A program made the position numbers and the translations under genes. 64,000 nucleotides of DNA, from assembly GCA_036426205.1 (NCBI GenBank), contig WSYH01002479.1, positions 21,953 through 85,952 of the forward strand. Reading direction: 5' to 3'. Below are positions 34,501-46,111 of the stretch, one piece after another. The stretch's first letter is position 1, and each line of letters starts with the position of its first letter. The DNA comes from Ascaphus truei. Taxonomy: Eukaryota; Chordata; Amphibia; Anura; Ascaphidae. The notes beneath the pieces are model-generated. The model was given only the letters and a program-made list of their open reading frames with translations, did not search any database and was not told the origin of the DNA.

Positions 34501-37500
34501 ACATACTTGTGACCCCCCCTTGCTACCTCTGACTCGTGTGACCCCTCGCCCACCCTTCTAACATTTGGGACCGCCACCTCTGCACCCCTAGGACCCCTCC
34601 CCGCCACTCTGGGCAATTGGGGACCCCCGGTCGCACCCCCTATCTGAACAACTGTGACCCACTTGCCGCCCCCTCTGATCGCCACCTTGCCGCCCCGACC
34701 TGCCACCTCTGGACACTCTGGCGACCCCACGCATCCCCTCACTGACCACCTTGGGACCCTCCTGCATCCTCCTGACATTGGGACCATGCCCACCTGTTGA
34801 CTTGGGACCTGGGGGGCCAACCTCTCGACCCCATTGGGCAACCCTGCCCGTCCCTTGACCAATTGGGACCCTGCCCACTCCTGACCTTGGGGACACTGCA
34901 CCTCTGAATTGGGACCTGCCACCTCTGAAATGGGAACCTGCCGCCTCTGACATTGGTGAACCCTGCGGCCTCTCTCGCAACATTGGGACCCCTCTGACAC
35001 TCGCGACATGTGCACCCCCTCCCAACGCCTGCACATTGGGACCCTGCCCCGGCCTCTGAACTTGGGATCCACCTGCCCGCCTCCTGACATTGTGACCCCT
35101 GCCACCTATGATCATGTGACCAATGCAGCTTCCTATTGACATGGGGAACCTGCCAACATCTGGAATTGGACCCTGACACCTCTGATAGTGAGGGACCTGC
35201 CGCCTCGTATGACCACGGTGGGAACCTTGCCGTCTGAACTCTGGGCACCCCCTCTTTTTGCCCATTCCTTGATAATGGGGCCGCCATGCTCCTCGAAATT
35301 GGGACCCTGCCTCCTCGGACAATTGGGAACTGCCATCCTCCCTGACCTAATTGGCGGACCCATGATCCCTTTTACCCCTCTGACTATTCCCTAGGGACCC
35401 TTGCCCCCCTCCTCATGTATGACACCCTTGGCACACCTTCGCAACACCTTGACTTATTTTTTGTACCTCTGGTCATTCTGGGACCCTGAAATGGCCATTT
35501 TTTTCCTCTTACATTGGCATTGTGGATCAGGTGCATCATTTGCCGACATTTTTGTGCCATTTCCTCCGCCCTTTACCCTCCCTGCTACATTTCTTTCTGG
35601 GACACCACATCTCTGCCGGCCTCTACTTAATTGGGACCCACGCCACCTCCTGACATTTGGGACAAGGCCACATCCATCCGACTCCAATTTCGGGCCGACC
35701 ATGTCCATTCCTCTGCACATCCTCTGGTTTCTGGACACACAGGCTTTTATCCTAAGGCACCAATTGTGGGAATTCCATGTTTTCCATCCACTCCCCGACC
35801 ATTGGGTGTCTCCACCCATCTCCTGACCTTAACTATGGAAATGCTCGACCCTTCGCTTCCTATACCTGCTGACCTCTTATCCTTCCACTTTGGTTTGACT
35901 TCAGCTCCAATAGCCTTGACCGTCGACAGACCTCGGGCTGAGCCTTTGCTATCTCTGACATTTTCTCCCCCCGCGACTTACCTGTTTATGTAATCTGACA
36001 TTCGCGACACCCTGCATCCTCTTGACATTGGGACCTTTGCCGCCTCCTGAAATTCTGTTGACCACTTAGGGCCCTTCTTGACATTGGACATTGCCCATAC
36101 TCCTCCTTGACATATTTGGCGGCACCCCCCTCGCCCCTCCCCCGGCTCCCTGAACATCGTTTGCTTTTTCCTCCACTTATCTTTTTGACCAATTTCTTTT
36201 GGAATGTGAATTGACATTGGGCAATCTTTTACCTCAAGCCACCTGTTTTTCTTTTTTTTCCCTATTCCACTTACTGGACATGGGTCAACTTTTCTCCTGC
36301 CCACCTACATGAACCACTGGCGCACCACTTTCTTCCCTACCTGCATTACCTTCCCCTTGTCACTAGACCTTTTTCACCCCCTCTCTCCCACTCACCTGAC
36401 CATTGGTGCGGACCTCTGTCCTCCGTCTGTACACAGAGCTTGGACCCCTGCCACACCTCTCGACCCCGATTGCGGTTACCACTTGCAAATTTCACCTCCC
36501 TGAATGAATTGGCCGACTCCGTTTGTCATTCTCCTTCCCTCGTAAATTCGGCGAAACACTGACACTTTAACTCTGCACAGGCTTTCTCCCCCCGCGCACC
36601 TGTGACTCATTCCCTGCACCACATCCTCCCCATTCCTCTGCAACACTCTTTTTACAACTTTGGTTGACCCATTTGTCAGCATCCCGCCTTTCCATTCGAA
36701 CATCTTTGTTGAAACCCCTCTCCTCTCTTCCTGCCCGCCACATATGGTCCTCATTCGACTGTTTCGCCCTCCCGGAATTGGGCACTCATGCCTTTATCTT
36801 TTTTCTACCCTTCACTCTTCCCCAGCCATTATCTTGTGATCATCGCTTTACACATGGGAAACTTCGTGCACCTGCGCCTTTTTCACTTTTTCTTACTCCT
36901 CTTTCGACCATCATTTGTCTCGTGACTTTCTGTTGCGTTTCTCCTCCTTCTCCTACTTTTTTTCCCAACTCAGCTCGACATCTGGGGACCCCCTCCCATG
37001 CACCTCCTCTGACAGCTTTTCCTGGTTTTTCCGTGCACCCCTGCCCACATCCCTTCTCGGACAATTGGTTGACTCACCCTTTTGCCCACCTCTGACACCT
37101 GTGGGATCCTAATTTGCCTTGCCTCATCAGACATTGGGACCTTGGCCTCTCCTTCTGACATTGGCCCCTGACTACCCAAACCCACCTCTGACATTTGCGG
37201 CACAACCGTGACAGCCTCGGAAACTTTCGTGAACTCTGCCTTTTTCCTCTGAATGTGGGACACCCTAAGTCCTCTGACAATTGGGATTATTTTTTTTTCT
37301 TTCCCCCGCGCACAAACCTGAACACTTGGGACAACATCTGCCACTCTTCCGACACCCATCGTGGCCCGCCAATTTATCTGCCCACTTCTGACACTCCGCG
37401 GACCCCTCGCCAACTCTGACATCTCGGTTACCTTTTTTGCCATTCAGTCTGACTAGCTTTTGTGCCGCACATACTCCTTGCTTAATCCCCTTCCCTGCCA

Positions 37501-40500
37501 GTCGGGACCGTTTTTTTTGCATATGCCCCCCTCCTGATTTCATTCCCTGGGGATTCTAACACCCTTGCCTACAACTCTGACAATCCTTTGTCGGACCGTA
37601 GCGCCAACCCCCCTTTTATTGTACTATTGGCCGACCCCTGCCACACTATTCACTCCTCCGCGACCACCACATTTTGCACCCTTTTCCCACTTTTTACTGC
37701 ACCCCTTTATTGCGCCCGACACCCCCCTGTGCCCATCATTCCTCTGAATTGTTCGTTTCCTGACGCCCCTCTGCCACCCTCTGACTATTTGGGACCCCAT
37801 GCCACACTCTGTTACAGCTCTTGGACCTTCTCGCCACACCCTATGACTTACTTGGCGGAACCCCTTGCAACCCTCTGCCCACAGTGCCCTGACCGTCTTC
37901 CCTACATCTCTCCTCTTCGACATGGAGACCCCCCCCCTGCCCACCCCCCTCTGACATTCTCTGTCTGACCCTTTGCCGCTCTTTTTGACATTGGGCACAC
38001 CTGACCGCCCTCTGACACCGCCGGGACACTGCATCGCCGCTGACATTGGGACCTGGCCCAACTATGACATTGTGACCCGGCTCACCTTATCATCTTTGGG
38101 CTCGACATTATGCCACCTTCTAACATGGTGACCCTGCACCCCCTCTATCTTATTTTTAGGAATTCCCTTACTCTGTCCCACCCATTCCATGGACATTGGG
38201 GACCCTGTCCGCTCCCCCCCCCCCCTGACCAACCCCCTTGCGCTCGCCCATCCCACCCACATCTCCTCTGCACCCCTTTTTTTAGCCTTATCGTTCTATT
38301 GTGTTGAACCATTTTCCTTCCCACTGTCCTGTTTCCCCACCTCTGCACTGCTGCCGAACCCCCCTCTGGTTTCCGCGATCACTGACACTTCCGCTGAATA
38401 CTGCCCGCCTCTTGCCACCATTCGCAGGACCCACACTGACACCTCTGACCATCTTGTGAACATGCCCCCCACATCCCCCTTTCTGCCCCATCCACTCCTT
38501 GCCTTGACCCTGCGCCCCCTATCGACCCTTTCTGCGGACCCCAGGCCTTCATTACCTCCCTTCTGACATTGGGACCTTATTTGCAACCTCTGACATTGGG
38601 AAGTCTGCCTCGCTGCAATTAGGACCCCTTTTTCCTTGCACCTCTGACATTGGGATTCCTGCCACCTATGACATGGTGACCTCTTTCTTGCCACCTCTAC
38701 ATTGGGGACCTCTGTTTGCCTGCCTCTGACATTAGGACCCTGCCAACTCTCTGAGACATTGCGGACCCTGTGTCGCACCTCCTGACATTGTGACCCGCCC
38801 ACAACACCTTGACATTGTGAACCTTGCCACCTTAACATTGGACCATGCAAACTCTTGACCATTAGGGACCCTGCCACTCTGACATTGCGGACCGGTGACT
38901 CTGGGACTATTGTGAACTCCTGCGCCACTTTTGACATTCGTGACCCTTATTTTGCCTGCACCAAGGCCTGAACTTGGGGACACTATTGACTCCGCCAACT
39001 CTGAACATTGAGACCCCTTGCCGCCTTGCCTCGACATTGTTCTTTGACCCTGCACCACGCCTTTGACATGCGGAACCCTATGCCCGCCCTATCCTGACTC
39101 GTCGTGTACCCTGCCGCACTTCTGATCCTTGGGACACCTGCACACATTCCCTTCTGATCTATTGTGTGACTTCCTTGCCACCTCGACACTGGGTATCAAC
39201 TGTCCGCCCTCTGACCAATTTTTGCCCCTGTGACTGAAACCCATCTGTAACTAGTGTGACCCTCGCCACTTCCTAAAATGGCCGACCCCTGCCTCATCTG
39301 ACATTCGATGACCAGGCATGCCCCCATCCGCAGCCATTGTTTCTTTGCCACATTTGAAGGGACCAACCCCCCTTTCTAAGTGTGAATCGCAATTACTCCC
39401 CACGAAATTTTGTCCCGATCCCCTGACCTCCTTTGACCAGCCTGTGACACACTTCCCCCCCCGCTCCCCTCCCCGCCCCTTGCGAGCCCCGACTCTGCGT
39501 CGATGCCTTATTTACGGTCCTTCCCTGACGACGCCCCCCCCCCCCTTCCCGTCCCTCACTTCCTCTTTTCCCCTCTCCTCCCCCCTCCTCGCTGACCATG
39601 TGGGACACGCACCTTCTGACATTGGGAACCTGCCACTTAATCAAAATTGGCGACCCTGCCAGCCTCTGGACATTAGGACACTGCCACCTCCTGACACATG
39701 GGACCATGTCTCTATCGACATGTGACCTCATGACTCCTTATGACATTGATGACCTCTGCAGCGACACTCGACAATTTGGGACGCTCTGCACCTCTGACAT
39801 GGCTGACCCCTGCACCTCTGACATTGGGACTTCGCACCTCCCTCCTGACATTCGCGACACCTCCTGCCACTCTGACATGCGCCGACATCCCTGCCAACCT
39901 CTTACATCTGGGACCCTGACACCACCTCTGAACATTACGCGAAATACTGCTGACTCACCCCTCATGACTATTCCTCTGCCGGACACCCCATGTAGCCTTG
40001 ACATTTATGTGACCCTGACAACTCGACATTGTGGCGACCCTGTCCGCTCGTGAAAATCGCGCGTGACCTCCCCTTGCCACCTATGACCATTGGGACCCTG
40101 CCCCTCCTCTGAATTGGACCTGCCTCCTTCGACATTGTTGACCCTGCCGCCTCTGAAGTGGGACCCCCTGCCAACGACTGATGGACCAGGTTGACCACTT
40201 GCCCACCCCCCCCTCTGACAGCATTCGAGGATCCGCCATCACTACTGAAATTGTGATATCCCTTTGCCTCGCACCTTGACATTGGGCACCCGCCCCCCCT
40301 CTCCTTGAAATTGTTGACACACTCGCGCCTCTCGAACATTGGGCGACCCATCCGCCGCTCCCGCGTTGCCCACAATCTGGGACCGTTGCCACTCTGGACA
40401 TTGTGCGACTCTGCCCGCTCTCCTCTGAAATGGGCCCTTGCCGAAATTTAGCTGGCCCAACAGGTACCTGACATTGGGACACCATGCCACCTCGACCATT

Positions 40501-41885
40501 GGTGACCATGCCGACCTCTGACATTGGGACCCTGCCGCCTCTGACATTAGGACCTCCTGCCCACCTATCGACATTGGGTTCCTGCACCTTCTGACTATTT
40601 TTAGACATGGGTAACTTCCCTGCACCCACTGATGTGTCCTCTGTGAAAATTGTAGAAACCTGCACCTCTGACATTGGGAACCTGTCGCTTGACATGCCTT
40701 GTGACACCCCTGCCCCCCCCCACCGTTATGCTCTTCATTCCGCGCGCATCGCAACAGTAAGCAGACTTTTTATCTAGTCTTGTTTACCCGATTTGCGGGA
40801 TCACAACATTGCCCATCCTTGACACTTGTCGACCCCCCCTGCCTGTTTTCTCTTTTCTGCATTTGTGGGACCCCCCTGCACCTCTTCCCCTCCCTGCTCA
40901 GCTTGGGTTACCACGCGCATACACCCCCGTTATTGCATTTTCATGCGGATTCCTTCTTTTGCACATCTTGAAATTGATGACAATGCTATCCTCCCATTTG
41001 AACACGTGCCAGGCACCCTGCCTCCTCCCTTGAACCGCGGCGCCACCCCCTGTGCCTACTGACATTTAGCTGTGCACTTCTCACACTGATTTGCTCTAGA
41101 TTCATTTCTGGGCCGTTACACTCCCTGCCACTTCTGTCATACATGTGGGACACCTGCACATTATGATAATTGGGTACCCCCGCCCCTTCGCCCTTGACCA
41201 GGTTGCTTTTGTGCAACCCTGCCTCCACGACATTTTGAGTGACATGCCGCCTGCTGACAGGATTGTGGACCCTCTGCCCACCCCTGCAACTGGCCACATT
41301 GGGACTTTCCTGCCGCCCTCTGACACTTGGGACACTGCTTCCCTGCTATCCTGTGACATTGGTGGGACGCCTGCCGCTCCTGACATTGCGTGATCCTGGA
41401 CAACTCGACCCTGTGACCCTAGCCTGGCTCAGTCACAGCATAGTTATGTGACCACTGTGGGAGACCCTGCCACCTCTGACATTTAGACCTTAGCCAACGC
41501 TTTCGGACATTGGAACCGCCTCCTCCTTGCATTGTCCCATGTTGTGACACGACAACCATCATAGACACTTGGGACCCTTGCACGCCTCTGCAAGATGGAG
41601 ACCCGACGAGCCAGCCTATGCTGATAAGCATTGTTGATCCACTGCACCCCTCTGATTGGGACCTTGCCAACCAGTAATGTGACAACTGTTTAGGACCTTG
41701 CACACTCTTGACAGGGGGATCCATGCACACCTCTGACATGAAGTGAACGCCTGCCACTTGTGACATTGTGACCCTGCCACCTTGGACAATTGGGACCGGC
41801 CACCTCTGGACATTGGGAACCTGCCCACGCTTCTGGAACATTGGGATTCCTGGCCGTACCTGACATTGTGACCCTTGCCACCTCG
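28560..41885 (+). repeat. Large 23 bp minisatellite array, about 13.3 kb
   Basis: The core GACATTGGGACCCTGCC followed by ACCTCT recurs throughout in one orientation; at 23 bp this is on the order of 580 units. A frequent variant has GACATTGTGACCC. Units differ by one-base indels. The consensus has no stop codon in any minus-strand frame, and 23 is not a multiple of 3, so the minus strand yields a 23-residue cyclic pseudo-protein and open frames up to 502 codons (33,597-35,105). These are not genes. Degenerate sectors lie at about 35,400-37,060, 37,280-38,550 and 40,750-41,100. The array ends at a TA microsatellite and fold-back element B. Confidence 0.92.

Positions 41886-41887
<2 letters not shown>

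Positions 41888-41927
<40 letters not shown>
41888..41927. repeat. TA microsatellite
   Basis: Pure (TA)n of about 40 bases between the satellite and fold-back element B. Confidence 0.95.
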
Positions 41928-41930
<3 letters not shown>

Positions 41931-42497
41931 AAAAAACAAACTAAAGCACAAGCTCCATAGCACGTAACTGAGTAAATAATAAGGTACATTTATTTAAAAA
42001 AATCAGCAACCCATAAGAATGTGCACTCACAAGATTTTAAACAGAACCATTCGTGGGAGAGAAATCTCTATTGTGGTCAACTCCTGACGAAGTCGCCGCA
42101 GTGTGACGAAACGCGTAGAGCTGTGACGTCATAGCGTTTGTGTTGGTGTATTTGGAGTCCCTGGCTTCCCTGCGCTCCGGCTGGCGGTAATTTCAAGTGT
42201 TAGCAACCATTGTATGAGGGAGCAAAGGACATGCAGGCATTGGATGCCTTTATATCTTGCTGACCATTCGGGATAGGAGTTCATGGTGAACCTGGGCTGT
42301 TTACATCCACTCTGCAAACCTGGGACTCACCCTACCACCGCAGATGACCACAATAGAGATTTCTCTCCCACGAATGGTTCTGTTTAAAATCCTGTAAGTG
42401 CACATTCTTATGGGTTGCTGATTTTTTAAATAAATGTACCTTATTTTTTACTCAGTTACGTGCTATGGAGCTTGCGCTTTTGTTTATTTTTTGTTCA
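41928..42497. mobile_element. Fold-back element B with hammerhead-like core
   Basis: Arms of about 150 bp at 41,928-42,079 and 42,345-42,497 are near-perfect reverse complements (GCTCCATAGCACGTAACTGA faces TCAGTTACGTGCTATGGAGC). The 265 bp loop starts with a hammerhead-ribozyme-like motif. No protein is encoded. Such arm-ribozyme-arm units would fit non-autonomous derivatives of Penelope-like elements, whose terminal repeats carry hammerheads (established); derivation is inferred. Confidence 0.75.
42081..42127 (+). ncRNA. Hammerhead-ribozyme-like motif (fold-back B)
   Basis: CTGACGA at 42,084-42,090, then an extra A, a possible stem II (GTC at 42,092-42,094 with GAC at 42,105-42,107, extended by G-T and C-G), GAAA at 42,108-42,111 and CGCGTA as a very short stem III plus cleavage-site TA. 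Stem I: CTC just before the core pairs with GAG just after it, and GTCA further out pairs with TGAC. The extra A between box and stem II departs from the textbook core, so catalysis is uncertain. Confidence 0.6.
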
Positions 42498-42780
42498 TAG
42501 ATTCCAAAAGTGGTTGGCTATACCACTCCCCTTAAAGCTGCAAAGACGCTCCCTGGATCTTCTATTGGGACTATATTTCTCTCTGGATTTTTTGTTTGAG
42601 TGGAACATTCAATTTGGATTTTCCTTTTTTTTCCCACTATCACGTTATGGTTTGTAGATATTATTAGGTTAAATTGTGGTAATTTTAATTTATTTTAATA
42701 TTTTAAATATGTTGTTATAATTTATCATTTATTACGGTTATTTCACATCCTCTTTAGCGCTACTTAATTTTTGTGTTGTC
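42498..42780. other. AT-rich spacer
   Basis: No gene or clear repeat, apart from T-rich runs and AATTTTAATTTATTTTAATA-like sequence near 42,680-42,700. Confidence 0.5.
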
Positions 42781-42822
42781 TTTGATATATATATATATAG
42801 CAACTGTAAATATTACTGCATG

Positions 42823-42950
42823 TTCATTTGCATGTCTTAGACAGGTCTTAGACAGGTCTGCAACCCTGTCTTTCCCTATTATCACCCAGCATACAGCGCT
42901 TCCACTGCAGCAAGGGATTCTGGGAAATGACATGCAAATGAGCACTCAGT
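42823..42950. mobile_element. Octamer MITE copy
   Basis: TTCATTTGCATGTCTTAGAC at the left and GACATGCAAATGAGCACTCA at the right match the element at 2,881-3,007; a 15 bp block (CTTAGACAGGT) is duplicated. Downstream CTCAAGCTCGTATTAC is the reverse complement of the flank of the copy at 2,881, so the MITE belongs to a longer repeat. Confidence 0.8.
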
Positions 42951-42954
42951 CTCA

Positions 42955-43370
42955 AGCTCGTATTACATATATAATATATATAAACATACATAGATATAAC
43001 ATACATAGATATAAAAAATGTGAAAGACAGCGCCTTTATCAGACAACACACAAATTGCTGCAACCCTGATAGAACAGAGCAAGATGACACACCCAGCACG
43101 GATGCCTAATAACAATACCAGTGTAAAAATACTAGTTGTTAGGAACAAGTAATTGGTAAAATACCTCATGTATTAAATAAAAAATGTGCCAAAAAGAATA
43201 TATAAAAAACAAGAAAAAAGTGTGTGTGAAAAAATGATTAAAAAATAAACAAATATACTAAAACAATTGTGTGATCTCAAAATGAAATGTGATAACATAT
43301 GAACAAAAAAAATTAATTCATAAAAATGAATTTAAAAATGAAAAAATCAATGAAAAAAGGCGCTTTCAAA
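42955..43370. other. A-rich low-complexity sequence
   Basis: AT/A-rich, with a duplicated ACATAGATATA near 42,987-43,010 and long A-runs at 43,170-43,360. No gene. Confidence 0.6.
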
Positions 43371-43374
43371 AGAA

Positions 43375-43575
43375 CTATTCATCCCACGGGCAGTACAAAG
43401 GACTCAGGGCCATCCCTTAAGGTTGGAGGAAAGGAAATTTCACCAGCTACAAAGGAAAGGGTTCTTTACAGTAAGGGCAGTTAAAATGTGGAATTCATTA
43501 CCCATGGAGACTGTGATGGCAGATACAATAGATTTGTTCAAAAATAGGTTGGACATCTTTTTAGATGGGAAAGGT
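43375..43575 (+). pseudogene. CR1/L2-type LINE ORF2 C-terminal fragment
   Basis: The frame encodes LEERKFHQLQRKGFFTVRAV and then KMWNSLPMETV, followed by LFKNRLDIFLDG. This is the characteristic end of ORF2 in CR1/L2 LINEs. The rest of the ORF is absent. It is interrupted by a GC-rich insert, after which the 3' UTR resumes at about 43,916. Confidence 0.75.
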
Positions 43576-43915
43576 ACTGCTGCGGCCAAGTTTATTCGAG
43601 CATTTGCCCGTTCTTGGCCGCAGCAGTAGCCTGGCGCGTGCCCGAGAGTGACGGGCGCGCCGAAGCAGCGGAAGAGCGCCCTCCGATCGGGGCGCTCTCC
43701 CTACCGCTGCCGGGTCCGCCGGGTCCCCCGGAACCCCCTGCCGCCGTCCCGCGATCGCGGGACACCAGGGCTCCCTCGGGGAGCCCTGGACGCGAGTGCA
43801 GGGGCGCAGGCTCCCGAAGACGCGTGACAGCGCGTCTGACGCGTGGCACGCCGAGGGGCGGCCACTAGCAAGCCGGGAAATCTCCCGGCTTGCGGTACCG
43901 GCCACACTGCAATAA
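43576..43915. mobile_element. GC-rich insert with a 15 bp hairpin at its left end
   Basis: ACTGCTGCGGCCAAG at 43,576-43,590 is the exact reverse complement of 43,613-43,627. Then follows about 240 bp of very CpG-rich sequence with several short palindromes (for example around 43,740-43,760 and 43,875-43,895). A similar CTGCTGCGGCAGCTTTTATT occurs at 62,880, so the end may define a transposon family; the right end and a target duplication were not found. Confidence 0.5.
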
Positions 43916-44178
43916 AGTGTGTCGGTAGTGTATACAGGGATATACCAAATAAGTATACATGGGAAGGATGTTGATCCAGGGATTAATCCGACTGCCAATT
44001 CTTGGAGTCAGGAAGGAATTCATTTTTCCCCTTAATGAGGTTTTTTGTTTGCCTTCCTCTGGATCAATAAGTAAGTATAGATATAGAATAAAGTATCTGT
44101 TGTCTAAATTTAGCATAGGTTGAACTTGATGGACGTACGTCTTTTTTCAACCTCATCTACTATGTAACTATGTAACTA
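43916..44178 (+). mobile_element. CR1/L2-type LINE 3' UTR and tail
   Basis: GTCAGGAAGGAATTCA, GCCTTCCTCTGGATCAA, GGTTGAACTTGATGGAC, TTTTTTCAACCTCATCTACT and a terminal ATGTAACT repeat occur in the order seen in 3' ends of amphibian CR1/L2 LINEs. The short tandem tail instead of poly(A) is typical of that clade. Confidence 0.7.
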
Positions 44179-44310
44179 TGATAATTAATTAAACACCATA
44201 ATATAAAACAATACTTAAGTCCATATGCGTCCTTGTGTTTGACAATTAAAGGTCAGGGCAGCTTCTTCTTGGACTCACCAACCTCCCAACGAACCTAATA
44301 GAAAAGATAA

Positions 44311-44950
44311 AGAAAAAGCGCCCGATCCTTGTACAATATCAGATATATAAGGTTTGATAATCCATGGACAGACAAATGCACACTCACACTTTGTCAATAA
44401 AATATAGGCATGTTACGGGACCAGCCCATGCACCAGATGAACGTGAGAATTTACAGCTGTCCTCCATTTGAATGCGGTGGAAGTAACTGCAAATAGATGT
44501 TGCTGCTGCTGTAGTCACCGAAGAGGGCTTTAACCTTTCAAACCGGAACATCCCCTGATGAAATCCGCTGAGACGGATGAAACGCATAGGGTCACGTGGC
44601 TTAGGAACTACGGTGGTCGGGCAGTCCAGACGCCAGAGTGAGGACATCAGTGAAGGATTTTCCTGGTCCCGGAGCTGTGAGAGGCAAATGGTGGCCGCAC
44701 TACACAGAGGTGTTCCGGTTTGAAAGGTTAAAGCCCCCTTCGGTGACTACAGCAGCAGCAACATCTATTTGCAGTTACTTCCACCGCATTCAAACGGAGG
44801 ACAGCTGTAAATTCTCACGTTTATCTGGTGCATGGGCTGGTCCCATAACATGCCTATATTTTATTGACAAAGTGCTAGTGTGCATTTGTCTGTCTATGGA
44901 TTATTAAACCTTATATATCTGATTTTATACAAGGATCGGGCGCTTTTTTA
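44311..44950. mobile_element. Fold-back element C with hammerhead-like core
   Basis: Arms of about 240 bp (44,311-44,552 and 44,708-44,950) are near-perfect reverse complements: AAGCGCCCGATCCTTGTA faces TACAAGGATCGGGCGCTT. The inner ends CAAACCGGAACA and TGTTCCGGTTTG also pair. The loop of about 155 bp opens with a hammerhead-like motif. The open frames of 87-89 codons on both strands are the same arm sequence read twice, not genes. Confidence 0.8.
44551..44600 (+). ncRNA. Hammerhead-ribozyme-like motif (fold-back C)
   Basis: CTGATGA at 44,556-44,562, one extra A, a perfect 5 bp stem II (ATCCG at 44,564-44,568 with CGGAT at 44,575-44,579, loop CTGAGA), GAAA at 44,580-44,583 and CGCATA. CCC before the core pairs with GGG after it as stem I. 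Same architecture, including the extra A, as in fold-back B and the Penelope-like element. Confidence 0.65.
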
Positions 44951-44969
44951 GAATATTTTTTAAACATAG

Positions 44970-44973
44970 ATAT

Positions 44974-45012
<39 letters not shown>

Positions 45013-45080
45013 ATAAAAAAAAAAACAAACACGCAATCAACACCAAACACACACATCACACACACACCCACACACACACT
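44970..45080. repeat. CA-rich microsatellite
   Basis: Long (CA)n with interruptions between fold-back elements C and D. Confidence 0.9.
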
Positions 45081-45086
45081 TCACAG

Positions 45087-45612
45087 TAGATGACCTGTAG
45101 GCGCCAAGAAAAACTGTGTAATTAGTGTTCAAAAACTATATATTAAAGAGGCACTTGAGAATTAGCGGATATATTGACTATACTGACAATTCGGTCGTCA
45201 GGCGAAGACAATTGGTTGAAACGCGTAGGGTGAATAGAAGATCGATATTGTCAGTGTGTCAAACCTCAGAAGGAAATTTGCGGATCTGTTGGTTGAACGG
45301 CTGAAGAGACCGATGTGCGGACAAGACTTGGAGGCAGAGTACAACATTTGCCGGAGTTCTCGCGAGACGCGATTGACCACGCCCGCATGATGCGGAAGCG
45401 GTGAGTGAGGCAGGGGAAGCAGGAGAGAGGCTTCAGTGTACCGTGCGTCTGGAGATGCGGAAGAGCCCAGATTAAAATCTCAAGCACAGACAGTATAGTC
45501 AATATATTCGCTAATTCTCAAGTGCCTCTTTAATATATACTTTTTGGACACTAATTACACAGTTGGTTAATATTCCTTTTCCCAGTTTTTCTTTGCGCCT
45601 AGGTCATCTACG
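45087..45612. mobile_element. Fold-back element D with degenerate hammerhead-like core
   Basis: Arms at 45,087-45,186 and 45,489-45,612 pair (GTAGATGACC faces GGTCATCTAC; TTAAAGAGGCACTTGAGAAT faces ATTCTCAAGTGCCTCTTTAA). The right arm carries a ~20 bp insertion near 45,563. The loop contains, at 45,196-45,230, GGCGAAGAC...GTTGAAACGCGTAGGG, which fits the same core with a decayed CTGANGA box. Confidence 0.7.
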
Positions 45613-45798
45613 CCTATCTTTCTATCTCGACTATGGTGGGGTCATGGACCTAAATGGCAGCATTTTGAAATAGGGCAAGGTAGTATTGGTTGCACCTCCT
45701 TCATTATATATTGTGTCATTTTTATATTATTGTCATTTTTTATATATATTGTGTTGATAATTCAATTTTGATTGCACTTATTGTTCTATTTTCACTTT

Positions 45799-45829
<31 letters not shown>

Positions 45830-46111
45830 ATATATTTTTTTTTTATGCTAAAAGCATTTTGTCATACAGTAGTACAGAACTGATTGATTTAAAAAAAAAA
45901 CCACGTAGGATATTGCTTGAACTGCAGCTTTAAGAGTGTGTTTTGTGAATTAGGTGAAACCATGTTTAAATAGCTAACTATTCTTTTTATGTCTTATTTT
46001 TATATGTAGCAGAGTATATGAGGTGTCAAAATATAACAAGTTTGCATATGTGCCATTTCTTTCCTAATTGCTAGTCTATATGTTAATCTGTTTCTTATTT
46101 AATTTTTATAG
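45613..46111. other. Intronic AT-rich sequence upstream of hook3 exon
   Basis: TA-rich tract at about 45,799-45,840. The polypyrimidine tract and AG for the next exon are at 46,085-46,111. No further gene seen. Confidence 0.6.

Noticed and set aside
28748..41841. Dozens of long minus-strand ORFs (up to 502 codons) rich in SEV, NVRGG and QCQR
   Set aside because: They are the 23 bp satellite read in frames that lack stops; frames shift freely and no start context, splice pattern or domain supports a gene.
28560..41885. A CRISPR-like or other repeat-spacer array
   Set aside because: Units abut each other without unique spacers, and the genome is vertebrate.
44384..44907. Two similar ~88-codon ORFs on opposite strands
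   Set aside because: They are the two inverted arms of fold-back element C read from either side.
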